Source: Paenibacillus oleatilyticus
GTDB taxonomy: Bacteria; Bacillota; Bacilli; Paenibacillales; NBRC-103111
Assembly: GCF_018998565.1 (NCBI RefSeq)
Contig: NZ_JAHNZO010000048.1
Coordinates: 1-37,196, forward strand
Direction: 5' to 3'
Length of the DNA: 37,196 bases
In this document: positions 25,237 through 32,797 of the stretch, piece after piece
Layout: each line of letters opens with the position of its first letter
How positions within the stretch are numbered: the first letter of the stretch is position 1
Program-made: the position numbers and the translations under genes
The notes under the pieces: generated by a model
Told to the model about the DNA's origin: nothing
Databases searched by the model: none
Seen by the model: only the letters and a program-made list of their open reading frames with translations

Positions 25237-25250
25237 TATAAACGTTTATA
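25237..25250 (-). promoter_or_regulatory. Operator 2 of the sugar operon
   Basis: This is a second exact copy of TATAAACGTTTATA, again followed by TTTTT. Centre-to-centre distance from operator 1 is 184 bp, a length compatible with repressor looping. The region between them has no gene and presumably holds the operon promoter, which I could not place with confidence. Confidence 0.75.
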
Positions 25251-25265
25251 TTTTTATACGCCTAT

Positions 25266-25280
25266 AGTAATCGTTTTCAA
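25266..25280 (-). promoter_or_regulatory. CcpA-type catabolite response element (cre)
   Basis: The minus strand reads TTGAAAACGATTACT, which fits every position of the degenerate Bacillus cre consensus WTGNAANCGNWNNCW. It lies 15 bp upstream of operator 2. It could place the sugar operon, and possibly the divergent DUF2252 gene, under carbon catabolite control. Confidence 0.6.
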
Positions 25281-25369
25281 GGATGGCGTCAATCCCTAAT
25301 TTTCCAGCACGTCCCTGATAACCTGCGGATAGGGCGTCCGAAGCCGGAAAGGGCCGGTCCGTCCTTGAA

Positions 25370-25399
25370 TTGACACGCTGTCGGCGCATAAGCTACCAT
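25370..25399 (+). promoter_or_regulatory. Predicted promoter of the DUF2252 gene
   Basis: A perfect TTGACA -35 (25370-25375) and TACCAT -10 (25394-25399) are 18 bp apart. The predicted start is about 37 nt before the ATG. The cre site lies about 90 bp upstream of this -35. Confidence 0.6.
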
Positions 25400-25443
25400 G
25401 AGAAAAATACTTTGCTTATCGCCGCAAAAGGGGGGAACCGCGC

Positions 25444-26787
25444 ATGAATTCGGAGCTGCTAACGGAACGTGTCCGGCTCACGCAGAAAAGGCTGCGCAAG
25501 GAGCTGCTGAGCAGCGTGCTTGACGAGTTCGACGGACAGATTATGGCGCTGTCCGAGGTCAAACGGCTGCAGAAATACGCCAAGATGGCGGGAGGCCCGT
25601 TTTCTTTTTTCCGGGGGACCGCGTACTTGTTTTATTTTGACGTCAGCCGGGAATGGTTTCCGTACCACAGCTCGCCGGAGCGACCGACGTGGATTCAAGG
25701 GGATCTGCATTTCGAGAACTTCGGGGCGTTCCGCAGCGAGGAAGGGCGGATCGTGTACGATGTGAACGATTTTGACGAGGGGTATCTGGGCTCCTACCTG
25801 TACGATCTGCTGCGGATGTCGGTCAGTGCAGCGCTCGTGTGCCGGACGAAGGACATGGACGCCGACGGGCAAAAGGAAGCGATTACCGCTTACCTGGACG
25901 CGTATGCGAACCAGATCCGGCGCTTTGCCCGGCGGAAGGACGATCCGCGGACGCTCGTCTTCGATAAAGACCGCACGGCAGGGCCGATCCGCAAGCTGCT
26001 GAAAAAGACGGAGAAGCGGATCGCGTCGCAGTTTCTGGAAGGCGTGACGACGCTGACGAGGACGACGAGGCGGTTCGCCAAATCGGACGAGATCGTGCCG
26101 CCGACGCCGCAGGAGCGCCGCATGCTGGAGGAGAGCTGGCCGCAGTATCTGCAATCGCTGGAGTGGAAGACGAAGCGTTCCGAGGGCTACTACGCCATCA
26201 AGGACGTGGCGGTGAAGCACGGCTCGGGCACGGCCTCCATCGGGCTGGACCGCTTCTATGTGCTCGTCGAGGGCGAAGGCGGCGAGCAGGCGCTGGACGA
26301 TATCGTGATCGAGGTCAAGGAAGTGCGCGCGCCGGTCCCGGCTTATTTTATGCCGTATAACGAGGCGTTCTGGACGTATTTCGGCCATCAGGGCAAGCGG
26401 GTCATCGTGACGCAGCAGGCAATGCATCACGAGGCGGACCCGTGTCTCGGCTTCTTGACGATGGACGGGCGGCATTTTTACGTCAGGGAGCGCTCGCCTT
26501 ACAAGAAGCGGCTGAAGGCGGACAAGCTGACGGAGAAGGAAGACCTGCTGTCCGTGCTGGACTGCATGGGCCGGATTACGGCGAAGCTTCATGCGCGGGC
26601 GGATGCGGACATGGAGCACGGGCTGATGGCGTACCACAGCGAGGAGGAGATCCAGCGCGCGATCGGACCGGACACGGACGCATTCTGCGACTATATCGCG
26701 CATTGGGCGATCGCGTACGCGCATCAGGTCGAGGAGGATTATGCGCTGTTCGTAGAGTGGCTGGACGAGCGGAAGGAGCGGGCGTAG
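25444..26787 (+). CDS. DUF2252 family protein (kinase-like fold)
   Basis: A 447-residue cytosolic protein. It has the DUF2252 hallmarks FFRGTAYLFYFD, then WIQGDLHFENFG and VYDVNDFDEGYLGSYLYDLLRM, which resemble the catalytic HxDxxxxN and DxD loops of aminoglycoside-phosphotransferase-like kinases. The C-terminal half contains KEVRAPVPAYF, QQAMHHEADPCLGF and FYVRERSPYKKRLKAD, followed by a helical end. Many members are annotated as unknown; a phosphotransferase role is only suggested by the fold. ATG at 25444 has a GGGGGGAACC stretch before it, a weak but usable site. It is a single gene with its own promoter and a terminator downstream. Confidence 0.88.
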   Translation: MNSELLTERVRLTQKRLRKELLSSVLDEFDGQIMALSEVKRLQKYAKMAGGPFSFFRGTAYLFYFDVSREWFPYHSSPERPTWIQGDLHFENFGAFRSEEGRIVYDVNDFDEGYLGSYLYDLLRMSVSAALVCRTKDMDADGQKEAITAYLDAYANQIRRFARRKDDPRTLVFDKDRTAGPIRKLLKKTEKRIASQFLEGVTTLTRTTRRFAKSDEIVPPTPQERRMLEESWPQYLQSLEWKTKRSEGYYAIKDVAVKHGSGTASIGLDRFYVLVEGEGGEQALDDIVIEVKEVRAPVPAYFMPYNEAFWTYFGHQGKRVIVTQQAMHHEADPCLGFLTMDGRHFYVRERSPYKKRLKADKLTEKEDLLSVLDCMGRITAKLHARADADMEHGLMAYHSEEEIQRAIGPDTDAFCDYIAHWAIAYAHQVEEDYALFVEWLDERKERA

Positions 26788-26843
26788 CCCGGGAGTCCGG
26801 CTTATGTTGCCGGGTCGGCGGTTGATGCGCATCATCTTGCGAA

Positions 26844-26904
26844 AAAAGGAGCTGGTCCCTTGCAGCCGTGAAGGTTGCATTCGGGATACAGCTCCTTTGG
26901 TTTT
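26844..26904. terminator. Bidirectional terminator between DUF2252 and the CYTH-like gene
   Basis: AAAGGAGCTG (26845-26854) pairs with CAGCTCCTTT (26889-26898). The loop contains further pairs (CCC/GGG and GCA/TGC). A-rich and T-rich flanks lie on the two sides, suited to the converging stops at 26787 and 26970. Confidence 0.75.
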
Positions 26905-26969
26905 CTGTGCGAGAACGGCGGTTTGCCGACTGGTGAACGCTCGTTTATCCGCCTGGCTCGGTGCAGGGC

Positions 26970-27839
26970 TTAGTAGCGGTCCATAATCAGCTGTGTTTTC
27001 AGCGAATCTTGGGCCAGGAACCAGCCTTTGCTTTTCAGATAAGTCACCAGCTCGTCATGCTTCTGCGAGGCGGTGTCCCGGTCGTCCGTCTTGAACGAAA
27101 TTTCGACGATGTTTTCCGTACCGGAGCCGCTTGCGCTGCGGATCGGCCACACCTCGATGTACGTTTTCAGGCCGCTATAGGTGCCGGTGTACCGCTTGGC
27201 CAGAACCGGGCCGTAGATTCGGGATTTTTGCAGCTTCTCGGAGCCCCAGCCGGCGTACAGCCACTTGTCGAATTTGCCTGGAGCGTTATCGATCAGCAGC
27301 TGCCGGGAATCTTTGACCGAGGGCAGATCCACGCCGCTGTAGCCGGATTTTTTGACGTCTTTGGAGCGTGTGATGCTGAGTGTCTTGTTCTGGTAGCCCC
27401 ATTCCACCTGCGCCTCGTAGTTGGTGTCCGACGCGTCGAACCCTTCCTGATTGGCCTTCGTCAGCGCCGCGTCGATGTTGCCGTTGACGATCGGATAGCG
27501 CTTCTTGTAGCTCAGCTCGAACTTGCTGTCGCCTTCCTTCTTCCGAATGCGGGGACTCCAACCGTTGCTGTAGATGTCTTTGCCGTCCGTATCCAGAAAC
27601 TGCACGTTCATCTTCGTCACCTTGTCCGGTATGCCGAACGCGCTGCGGACCTCGCTCTTCAGCTTGTCGTCCGAGCCCAGCACGGCGTTCGCGGGCATGA
27701 GCAGCTTCACCTCGTAATCCGGCACCAGGTTGCTTGCGGCTTTGACAGACGCGGCAGGGAAGACGGACGACACCGTCAAAGCGGCGGACAGGACGACCGC
27801 AGACAGCGCCCCAATCCATTTGGATCGTTTGTTCATCAT
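26970..27839 (-). CDS. Exported protein with a CYTH-like (triphosphate tunnel) domain
   Basis: A 289-residue protein with a clear signal peptide (MMNKRSKW, a hydrophobic core, then VFPAASVKAAS, cleaved near residue 37). The mature part opens with DYEVKLLMPANAV. It then shows paired charged strands typical of the CYTH/triphosphate-tunnel barrel (NGWSPRIRKKEGDSKFELSYKKRYPI, ending in ITRS, GPVLAKRYTG and YIEVWPI). This resemblance is my judgement from pattern, not a search. CYTH enzymes are normally cytosolic, so export is odd. Start is the ATG at 27839 with AAGGAG 6 nt before it; the upstream ATG at 27854 contains that site. It is monocistronic. Confidence 0.75.
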   Translation of the reverse strand: MMNKRSKWIGALSAVVLSAALTVSSVFPAASVKAASNLVPDYEVKLLMPANAVLGSDDKLKSEVRSAFGIPDKVTKMNVQFLDTDGKDIYSNGWSPRIRKKEGDSKFELSYKKRYPIVNGNIDAALTKANQEGFDASDTNYEAQVEWGYQNKTLSITRSKDVKKSGYSGVDLPSVKDSRQLLIDNAPGKFDKWLYAGWGSEKLQKSRIYGPVLAKRYTGTYSGLKTYIEVWPIRSASGSGTENIVEISFKTDDRDTASQKHDELVTYLKSKGWFLAQDSLKTQLIMDRY

Positions 27840-27965
27840 CGACAACTCCTTCATGATTTGGAATAGGCTTACACGCTAGACTGTAATGATCGTTTGTTAT
27901 CTAGATGTTAAGCAGATATGTTGTTTTTGTAAAGAAAAATATGGAAATTGGTATAAATACTAGAT

Positions 27966-28859
27966 TTACCGGGCTTCTTGCCGCAAAAAATCGATGAACC
28001 GTTCCATGACGGCGGACTGTCGCCGGTCCGCATTGTACGCGCAGTACACGTAGCGCTTGAACGGATTTTGCGGAATCGGACGGAATTCGAGCTCCCCGCG
28101 CTCCACTTCCCGCTGCACGGCCTGTCGCGAAACGAACGACACGCTCTCCCCCTGCATGACGACCTGCTTGATCGCCTCCAGCGAATCGAGCTCCATATGC
28201 GCTTTCAGCTGGACGCGGTTGCTTTGCGCCCATCGATCGGTCATTTGCCGCGTGCTGGACTCCGGTCCGTGAAGCAGAAAAGGCGCCTCGGCGAGCTGGT
28301 CGGGATACAATTGCGGGTACGCGGCCAGCCGGTGACGCGGCGCGAAGACGACGACCAGCTCGTCCTCGCACACCGTTTCGGCGATCAATGGTGCCGATTG
28401 GAACGGCTCGGTGGACAGGATGCCGAGATCGATCTCATGATTGCGCAGCAGCTCCCGGATGACGGGAGCCGTCTTGACCTGCAAAGACAAGGTGATTCGC
28501 GGATACGCCTTGGCGAAGCCGCTGAGCACCTTCGGCAGCAGGTACGTTCCCGGCACGTAGCTGGCGCCGATCTTCAGCGTGCCGCGGCCCAACTCGTCGA
28601 ACTCCTTCACGACCCGCCCCGCTTCCTGCGCGAGCGCATTGATTTTGACCGCGTAGTGGTAGAGCGACCGGCCGGCCTCCGTCAGAATTGTTTTGCCCGC
28701 GCGCGTCTCGAACAGCTGCACCCCGAGCTCCTGCTCCATGCTCTTCATGTGGAACGTCACCGTCGGCTGCTTGAGCCCGAGCTGCTCGGCGACGGCGGTA
28801 ATTTTCTTGTGTTTCTCCAACAGCTCCACGATTTCCAGCTTCAGCAGACTGAAATTCAA
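27966..28859 (-). CDS. LysR-family transcriptional regulator
   Basis: A 297-residue LysR protein. The winged HTH reads FSLLKLEIVELLEKHKKITAVAEQLGLKQPTVTFHMKSMEQELGVQLFE, and the co-inducer domain (about 85-295) starts GTLKIGASYVPGTYLLPKVL. TTG at 28859 is chosen because GGGGAG lies 8 nt upstream and it gives the standard family length; the upstream frame is open but shows no ribosome site. It is divergent from the iron-type ABC operon and is the likely regulator of it. The effector is unknown. Confidence 0.92.
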   Translation of the reverse strand: MNFSLLKLEIVELLEKHKKITAVAEQLGLKQPTVTFHMKSMEQELGVQLFETRAGKTILTEAGRSLYHYAVKINALAQEAGRVVKEFDELGRGTLKIGASYVPGTYLLPKVLSGFAKAYPRITLSLQVKTAPVIRELLRNHEIDLGILSTEPFQSAPLIAETVCEDELVVVFAPRHRLAAYPQLYPDQLAEAPFLLHGPESSTRQMTDRWAQSNRVQLKAHMELDSLEAIKQVVMQGESVSFVSRQAVQREVERGELEFRPIPQNPFKRYVYCAYNADRRQSAVMERFIDFLRQEAR

Positions 28860-28900
28860 TGTGCCCACTCCCCTTGTTCGGCTCTGCATTTTCCCACAGT

Positions 28901-28915
28901 ATAGAAAAAATCTAT
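28901..28915. promoter_or_regulatory. Candidate LysR box in the divergent intergenic region
   Basis: ATAGAAAAAATCTAT is a perfect 5-bp inverted repeat with a 5-bp A-rich centre, matching the T-N11-A LysR pattern. It lies 42 bp upstream of the LysR gene and 115 bp upstream of the ABC operon, the usual place for self-regulation plus divergent control. A further AT-rich palindromic stretch (TTAATTAA, about 28937-28945) lies nearby. Confidence 0.5.
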
Positions 28916-29029
28916 GCGAATGAATAGTATGCATTGAGTTAATTAACATAATCTTTACGTCCCGCTGACAATCTTCTGCATTTCGCCATGTACACTAAAG
29001 CTAGATTGCAAGATAGGATGGGTTGCAGC

Positions 29030-30001
29030 ATGGATGTGGTCATACGGGGGTTGGAAAAATCGTTCGGAGCGATGCAGGCCTTACGCCGGACGGATCTGGT
29101 CATCAGGAAAGGGCGGTTCACGACGCTGCTCGGGCCGTCGGGCTGCGGGAAGACGACGCTGCTGCGGATGATCGCCGGACTGGAGCGGCCGGACCGGGGA
29201 GAAATCCGTCTCGGCGACGAGTGCTTGTTCTCGGCCGAGAAGCGGATCGATCTGCCGGCGCATAAGCGTCATTTTGGCATGGTCTTTCAGGATTTCGCCT
29301 TGTGGCCGCATATGACCGTGTTCGAAAATGTCGCCTTCGGCCTGCGCGCCACCGGACAAACGAAAGAGCTCAAGCGGCGGGTGGAGGAAGCGATAGCGCA
29401 GGTGCGGCTGCAAGGGATGGAGAAGCGGTACCCGCACCAGTTGTCGGGCGGGCAGCAGCAGCGCGTGGCGTTCGCGCGGGCCGTCGCGCTGAGGCCGCAG
29501 CTTGTGCTGTTCGACGAGCCGCTTAGCGCCTTGGACGCCGTGCTGCGCGACGAAATGCGGCTGGAGCTGATGAGCCTGGTACGGGACATCGGGCTGACGG
29601 CGCTGTACGTGACGCACGATCAGACGGAGGCCATGTCGATGTCCGACGAGATCGTCGTCATGCAGGAGGGCCGCATTTTGCAGCAGGGCGCGCCCGAGGA
29701 CATTTACCGCACGCCGGCCCATCCGTTCGTCGCCCGCTTCATCGGCAAGTCGAACTGGCTGGTGCCGGACCGCAGCCTGCTTCGTCCGGAGCATGTCCGC
29801 TGGTCGGAGCCGGAGGAAGGCGCGGTTGCGGCTTATCCGGGCACGATCCGCAGCGTCAGCTATGTCGGGGACCGCTACGAGATCGGGCTGGACATGGGGG
29901 CTATAGGCCAGTGGACGGCTTATCATTCCACCCGCTTGCAGGCGGGAGAACGCGTGACGGTGTACGTATCGCCGCAGCATATTCACCATATTAGCGAATA
30001 G
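29030..30001 (+). CDS. ABC transporter ATPase (iron/phosphonate type, FbpC/PotA-like)
   Basis: A 323-residue nucleotide-binding subunit. Walker A is GPSGCGKTT, the signature LSGGQQQRVAFARA, Walker B LVLFDEPLSALD and the H-loop YVTHDQTEAM. A short TOBE-like end (about 250-320) follows. Start is the ATG at 29030 with AGGATGGG; the upstream in-frame ATG has no site. It is the first gene of an operon with a lipoprotein and a double permease 18 bp and 1.1 kb downstream. The family handles Fe3+, 2-aminoethylphosphonate, spermidine or similar; the exact substrate is not clear. Confidence 0.93.
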   Translation: MDVVIRGLEKSFGAMQALRRTDLVIRKGRFTTLLGPSGCGKTTLLRMIAGLERPDRGEIRLGDECLFSAEKRIDLPAHKRHFGMVFQDFALWPHMTVFENVAFGLRATGQTKELKRRVEEAIAQVRLQGMEKRYPHQLSGGQQQRVAFARAVALRPQLVLFDEPLSALDAVLRDEMRLELMSLVRDIGLTALYVTHDQTEAMSMSDEIVVMQEGRILQQGAPEDIYRTPAHPFVARFIGKSNWLVPDRSLLRPEHVRWSEPEEGAVAAYPGTIRSVSYVGDRYEIGLDMGAIGQWTAYHSTRLQAGERVTVYVSPQHIHHISE

Positions 30002-30019
30002 AACGAGGAGGAACGACGG

Positions 30020-31111
30020 ATGAACAAGGGGAAGGGATTGAAAAACGGAGCTCTGCTGCTATTGACGGCCGTGATGGGCTTTGGTATCGCCGGCTGCGGA
30101 ACGACGGCTGCGGACAAGTCCGCGAACACGGGCGCAGCGCCTGAGACGAAGACGGAGCAGGCGGCCGCCAAGCCGGATGACAAGAAAGAAGACAAGAAGC
30201 TCGGAGGCAAGCTGGTCGTCTACAGCGCCGGTCCGAAGGAGCTGGCTGAGAGCATTCAGAAAGGGTACGAAGCGAAAACCGGCGTGAAAGTGGAAATGTT
30301 CCAGGGGACGACGGGCAAAATTTTGGCCCGGATGGAAGCCGAGAAGGCGAACCCGGTCGTTGACGTTGTCGTGCTGGCTTCGTTGCCGTCCGCTCAAGGG
30401 CTTAAAAAGAGCGGGCTCACCCTGGAATACAAAAGCGCAGCCAACGCCGATAAGCTGGTCCCCGATTGGTCCGACAAGGAAGGTCATTTCTTCGGCTACA
30501 GCGCCTCCGCGCTCGGCATCGTATACAACACGAAGCAGGTGAAGACGCCTCCGAAGGAGTGGAGCGATCTCGCCAAGGATGAGTGGAAGGGCAAGGTGAA
30601 CATCCCCGATCCGGCGCTGTCCGGCTCCGCGCTGGATTTCATCACCGGCTATCTGAGCACTAAAGGCGACGGCGGCTGGGAGCTGTTCGAGCAATACAAG
30701 AAAAACGGCGTCGCTCTGGCGGGCGCGAACCAGGAGGCGCTTGACCCGGTTATCACCGGAGCGAAAAGCATCGTAGCGGCAGGCGTCGACTACATGACGT
30801 ACCAAGCGAAGGCGAAGGGCGAGCCGGTCGACATGGTGTATCCGGCCAGTGGTACGGTTATCAGCCCCCGCCCGGCGGCGATTCTGAAGTCGAGCAAAAA
30901 CCAGGATAACGCCAAGGCGTTCATCGACTACCTGTTGTCCGACGAAGCGCAGAAGATGGTGGCGGACACCTACCTGCTGCCGGGGCGCAAGGACGTGAAG
31001 GCGAAGGACCGCGCGAGCGCCGATCAAATCGCGCAGATGAAAATCGATTGGACGTGGATGGACACGAACGGCGACGCAGTGACGAAGAAATTTACCCAAA
31101 TGTTCAAATAA
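30020..31111 (+). CDS. Solute-binding lipoprotein of the iron-type ABC transporter
   Basis: A 363-residue family 1-type (AfuA/FbpA-like) binding protein. The signal sequence ends in lipobox IAGC, followed by a long Ala/Lys linker. The fold begins KLVVYSAGPKELAESIQKGYEAKTGVKVEMFQG. The GYSASALGIVYNTK, SGSALDFITGYL and DMVYPASGTVISPRPAAILK segments are typical of iron- or aminoethylphosphonate-binding members. I see no clear paired tyrosines that would prove Fe3+ binding. AGGAGGAAC lies 9 nt before the ATG. Expression is coupled to the ATPase gene. Confidence 0.92.
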   Translation: MNKGKGLKNGALLLLTAVMGFGIAGCGTTAADKSANTGAAPETKTEQAAAKPDDKKEDKKLGGKLVVYSAGPKELAESIQKGYEAKTGVKVEMFQGTTGKILARMEAEKANPVVDVVVLASLPSAQGLKKSGLTLEYKSAANADKLVPDWSDKEGHFFGYSASALGIVYNTKQVKTPPKEWSDLAKDEWKGKVNIPDPALSGSALDFITGYLSTKGDGGWELFEQYKKNGVALAGANQEALDPVITGAKSIVAAGVDYMTYQAKAKGEPVDMVYPASGTVISPRPAAILKSSKNQDNAKAFIDYLLSDEAQKMVADTYLLPGRKDVKAKDRASADQIAQMKIDWTWMDTNGDAVTKKFTQMFK

Positions 31112-31123
31112 GACGGTGAAGGC

Positions 31124-32791
31124 ATGCAAGCAAGAAGCTGGATTTCTATACGAACGGTAGGGATGACCCTCGCCTTGTTTCTTTTGGCGGTCCTGGTGGT
31201 CGTCCCGCTTTTTTTCATCTTTCTGACGAGCGTCTATCCGGAGCAGACGCTGGATTTGTCCGCGCCGCTGCGGACCATTCTGGAGAACAAGCTTGGCGAA
31301 GTATTCTGGAACTCGATCTGGCTCGGCTTGTGCGTCGTGCTCGGAACGACGGCGCTGGCGCTGCCGCTTGCCTGGATCTTGGCCAAGACGAGCCTCGGCC
31401 GGCACGCGTGGCTGGATATCGTGCTGCTGATCCCGTTCATGACGCCGCCGTACATCGGTTCGATGGGCTGGATTTTGTTCATGCAAAAAAACGGCTATAT
31501 GGAGCAGCTTCTTCCCGTGGCGGAGGCGTGGACGCCGAAGTTTTTCAGCGTCTTCGGCATGGTGGCGATCATGAGCCTGCACTTGTTCCCTTTTCTTTAT
31601 TTGATTCTGCGCAACGCTTTATTGCAGATCGGCGGGAGCAAGGAGGACGCCGCCGCCGTTCACGGAGGCCGGTTCTTCTACAGTTTCCGACGGATCGTGC
31701 TGCCGCTGCTGCTGTCCAGCTACGCGATGGGGGCGCTGCTCATCTTCGTCAAGACGATCGCCGAATTCGGCACGCCGGCCACCTTCGGCCGCAAAATCGG
31801 CTTTTATGTACTGACCTCGGAAATTCATAAGTATATTTCCAGTTGGCCGATCGATTTCGGCAAGGCGACCGCGCTCGCTTCCGTGCTGCTGAGCACGTGT
31901 CTGCTGCTGTGGTACGCGCAGACGGTCGTCACCCGGCGGTATACGTACCGTCTGGTCGGCAAGGGAACGCGGAGCAAAATGTATCCGCTAAGCGGACTGA
32001 CGCGCCTATTGGCTTGGGGCTATGTGATCGCGCTGCTGGCGCTGTCCGTAGGCGTTCCTTACTTTTCGATCATTTCCGCTTCGCTGATGAAGCTGCGGGG
32101 CGTCGGGCTTGCCTGGAGCAATCTGACCTTGAATCATTACGCGGAGCTGCTGACCTGGGGCTCCAAAAGCATGACCGCGCTGCTGAACAGCCTCGGCTTG
32201 TCGCTGGCAGCGGCGACGATCTCGGTCCTGCTGGGCACGTGGTTCGCACTGACGATCAAGCAGTCTAGGACATGGCCGCAGCGGATGACCGACCTGTTCA
32301 GCCTGCTGCCGAATACGGTGCCGGGCATCGTGCTGGTCGTCGGCCTGATTCTGCTGTGGAACGCGCCATGGATGCCCGTGCCGCTGTACAACACGTACGG
32401 GATGGTCGTCTTGACGTATGTCGTCTTTTTTCTGCCGTACACGGTGCAGTACGTCAAAGCAAATTTTTCCCAGCTTGACGATGCGCTGTTTCAAGCGGGC
32501 CAAGTGTTCGGCGGCCGGCCGGCTTACGTCTTCCGTCGCATTTTGCTGCCGCTCATCGTCCCGGGCATGCTGGCGGGCTGGATGATGACGTTCACCATCT
32601 CGGTCCGCGAGCTGGTGGCGTCGCTGATGATTTTGCCGCCTTCGATGGAAACATCGGCCACGTATATTTTTGCGCAGTTCGAGCAGGGGAAGGTATCGCT
32701 TGGCATGGCCATGGCAGTCGTCTCGGTCGGTCTAACGACGCTGATGCTGCTCGGAATCGACCGGTTAAGTTCAAAACAGAAAGTGGATTGA
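31124..32791 (+). CDS. Fused double permease of the iron-type ABC transporter (FbpB-like)
   Basis: A 555-residue integral membrane protein with two permease modules in one chain, as usual for FbpB/ThiP types. Each has its own EAA loop: EDAAAVHGGRFFYSFRRIVLPLLL (about 173-196) and ALFQAGQVFGGRPAYVFRRILLPLI (about 455-480). About 12 hydrophobic helices are visible. The ribosome site is weak (GTGAAGG), which suggests coupling to the lipoprotein gene that ends 12 bp before. Confidence 0.92.
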   Translation: MQARSWISIRTVGMTLALFLLAVLVVVPLFFIFLTSVYPEQTLDLSAPLRTILENKLGEVFWNSIWLGLCVVLGTTALALPLAWILAKTSLGRHAWLDIVLLIPFMTPPYIGSMGWILFMQKNGYMEQLLPVAEAWTPKFFSVFGMVAIMSLHLFPFLYLILRNALLQIGGSKEDAAAVHGGRFFYSFRRIVLPLLLSSYAMGALLIFVKTIAEFGTPATFGRKIGFYVLTSEIHKYISSWPIDFGKATALASVLLSTCLLLWYAQTVVTRRYTYRLVGKGTRSKMYPLSGLTRLLAWGYVIALLALSVGVPYFSIISASLMKLRGVGLAWSNLTLNHYAELLTWGSKSMTALLNSLGLSLAAATISVLLGTWFALTIKQSRTWPQRMTDLFSLLPNTVPGIVLVVGLILLWNAPWMPVPLYNTYGMVVLTYVVFFLPYTVQYVKANFSQLDDALFQAGQVFGGRPAYVFRRILLPLIVPGMLAGWMMTFTISVRELVASLMILPPSMETSATYIFAQFEQGKVSLGMAMAVVSVGLTTLMLLGIDRLSSKQKVD

Positions 32792-32797
32792 GATCTC

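Noticed and set aside
25053..25250. The pair of TATAAACGTTTATA copies as a start of a CRISPR or tandem array
   Set aside because: Only two copies, 184 bp apart, each palindromic and placed as operators; no regular spacer series.
25459..26880. A 473-codon frame antisense to the DUF2252 gene
   Set aside because: Same strand-shadow pattern, no domain, and it runs across the terminator.
29081..29989. A 302-codon frame antisense to the ABC ATPase gene
   Set aside because: The plus-strand frame carries all Walker and signature motifs; the antisense frame carries none.
30059..31582. A 507-codon frame antisense to the lipoprotein and permease genes
   Set aside because: Antisense to two recognised ABC genes, rich in His, Arg and Gln as expected from the opposite strand of GC-rich genes.
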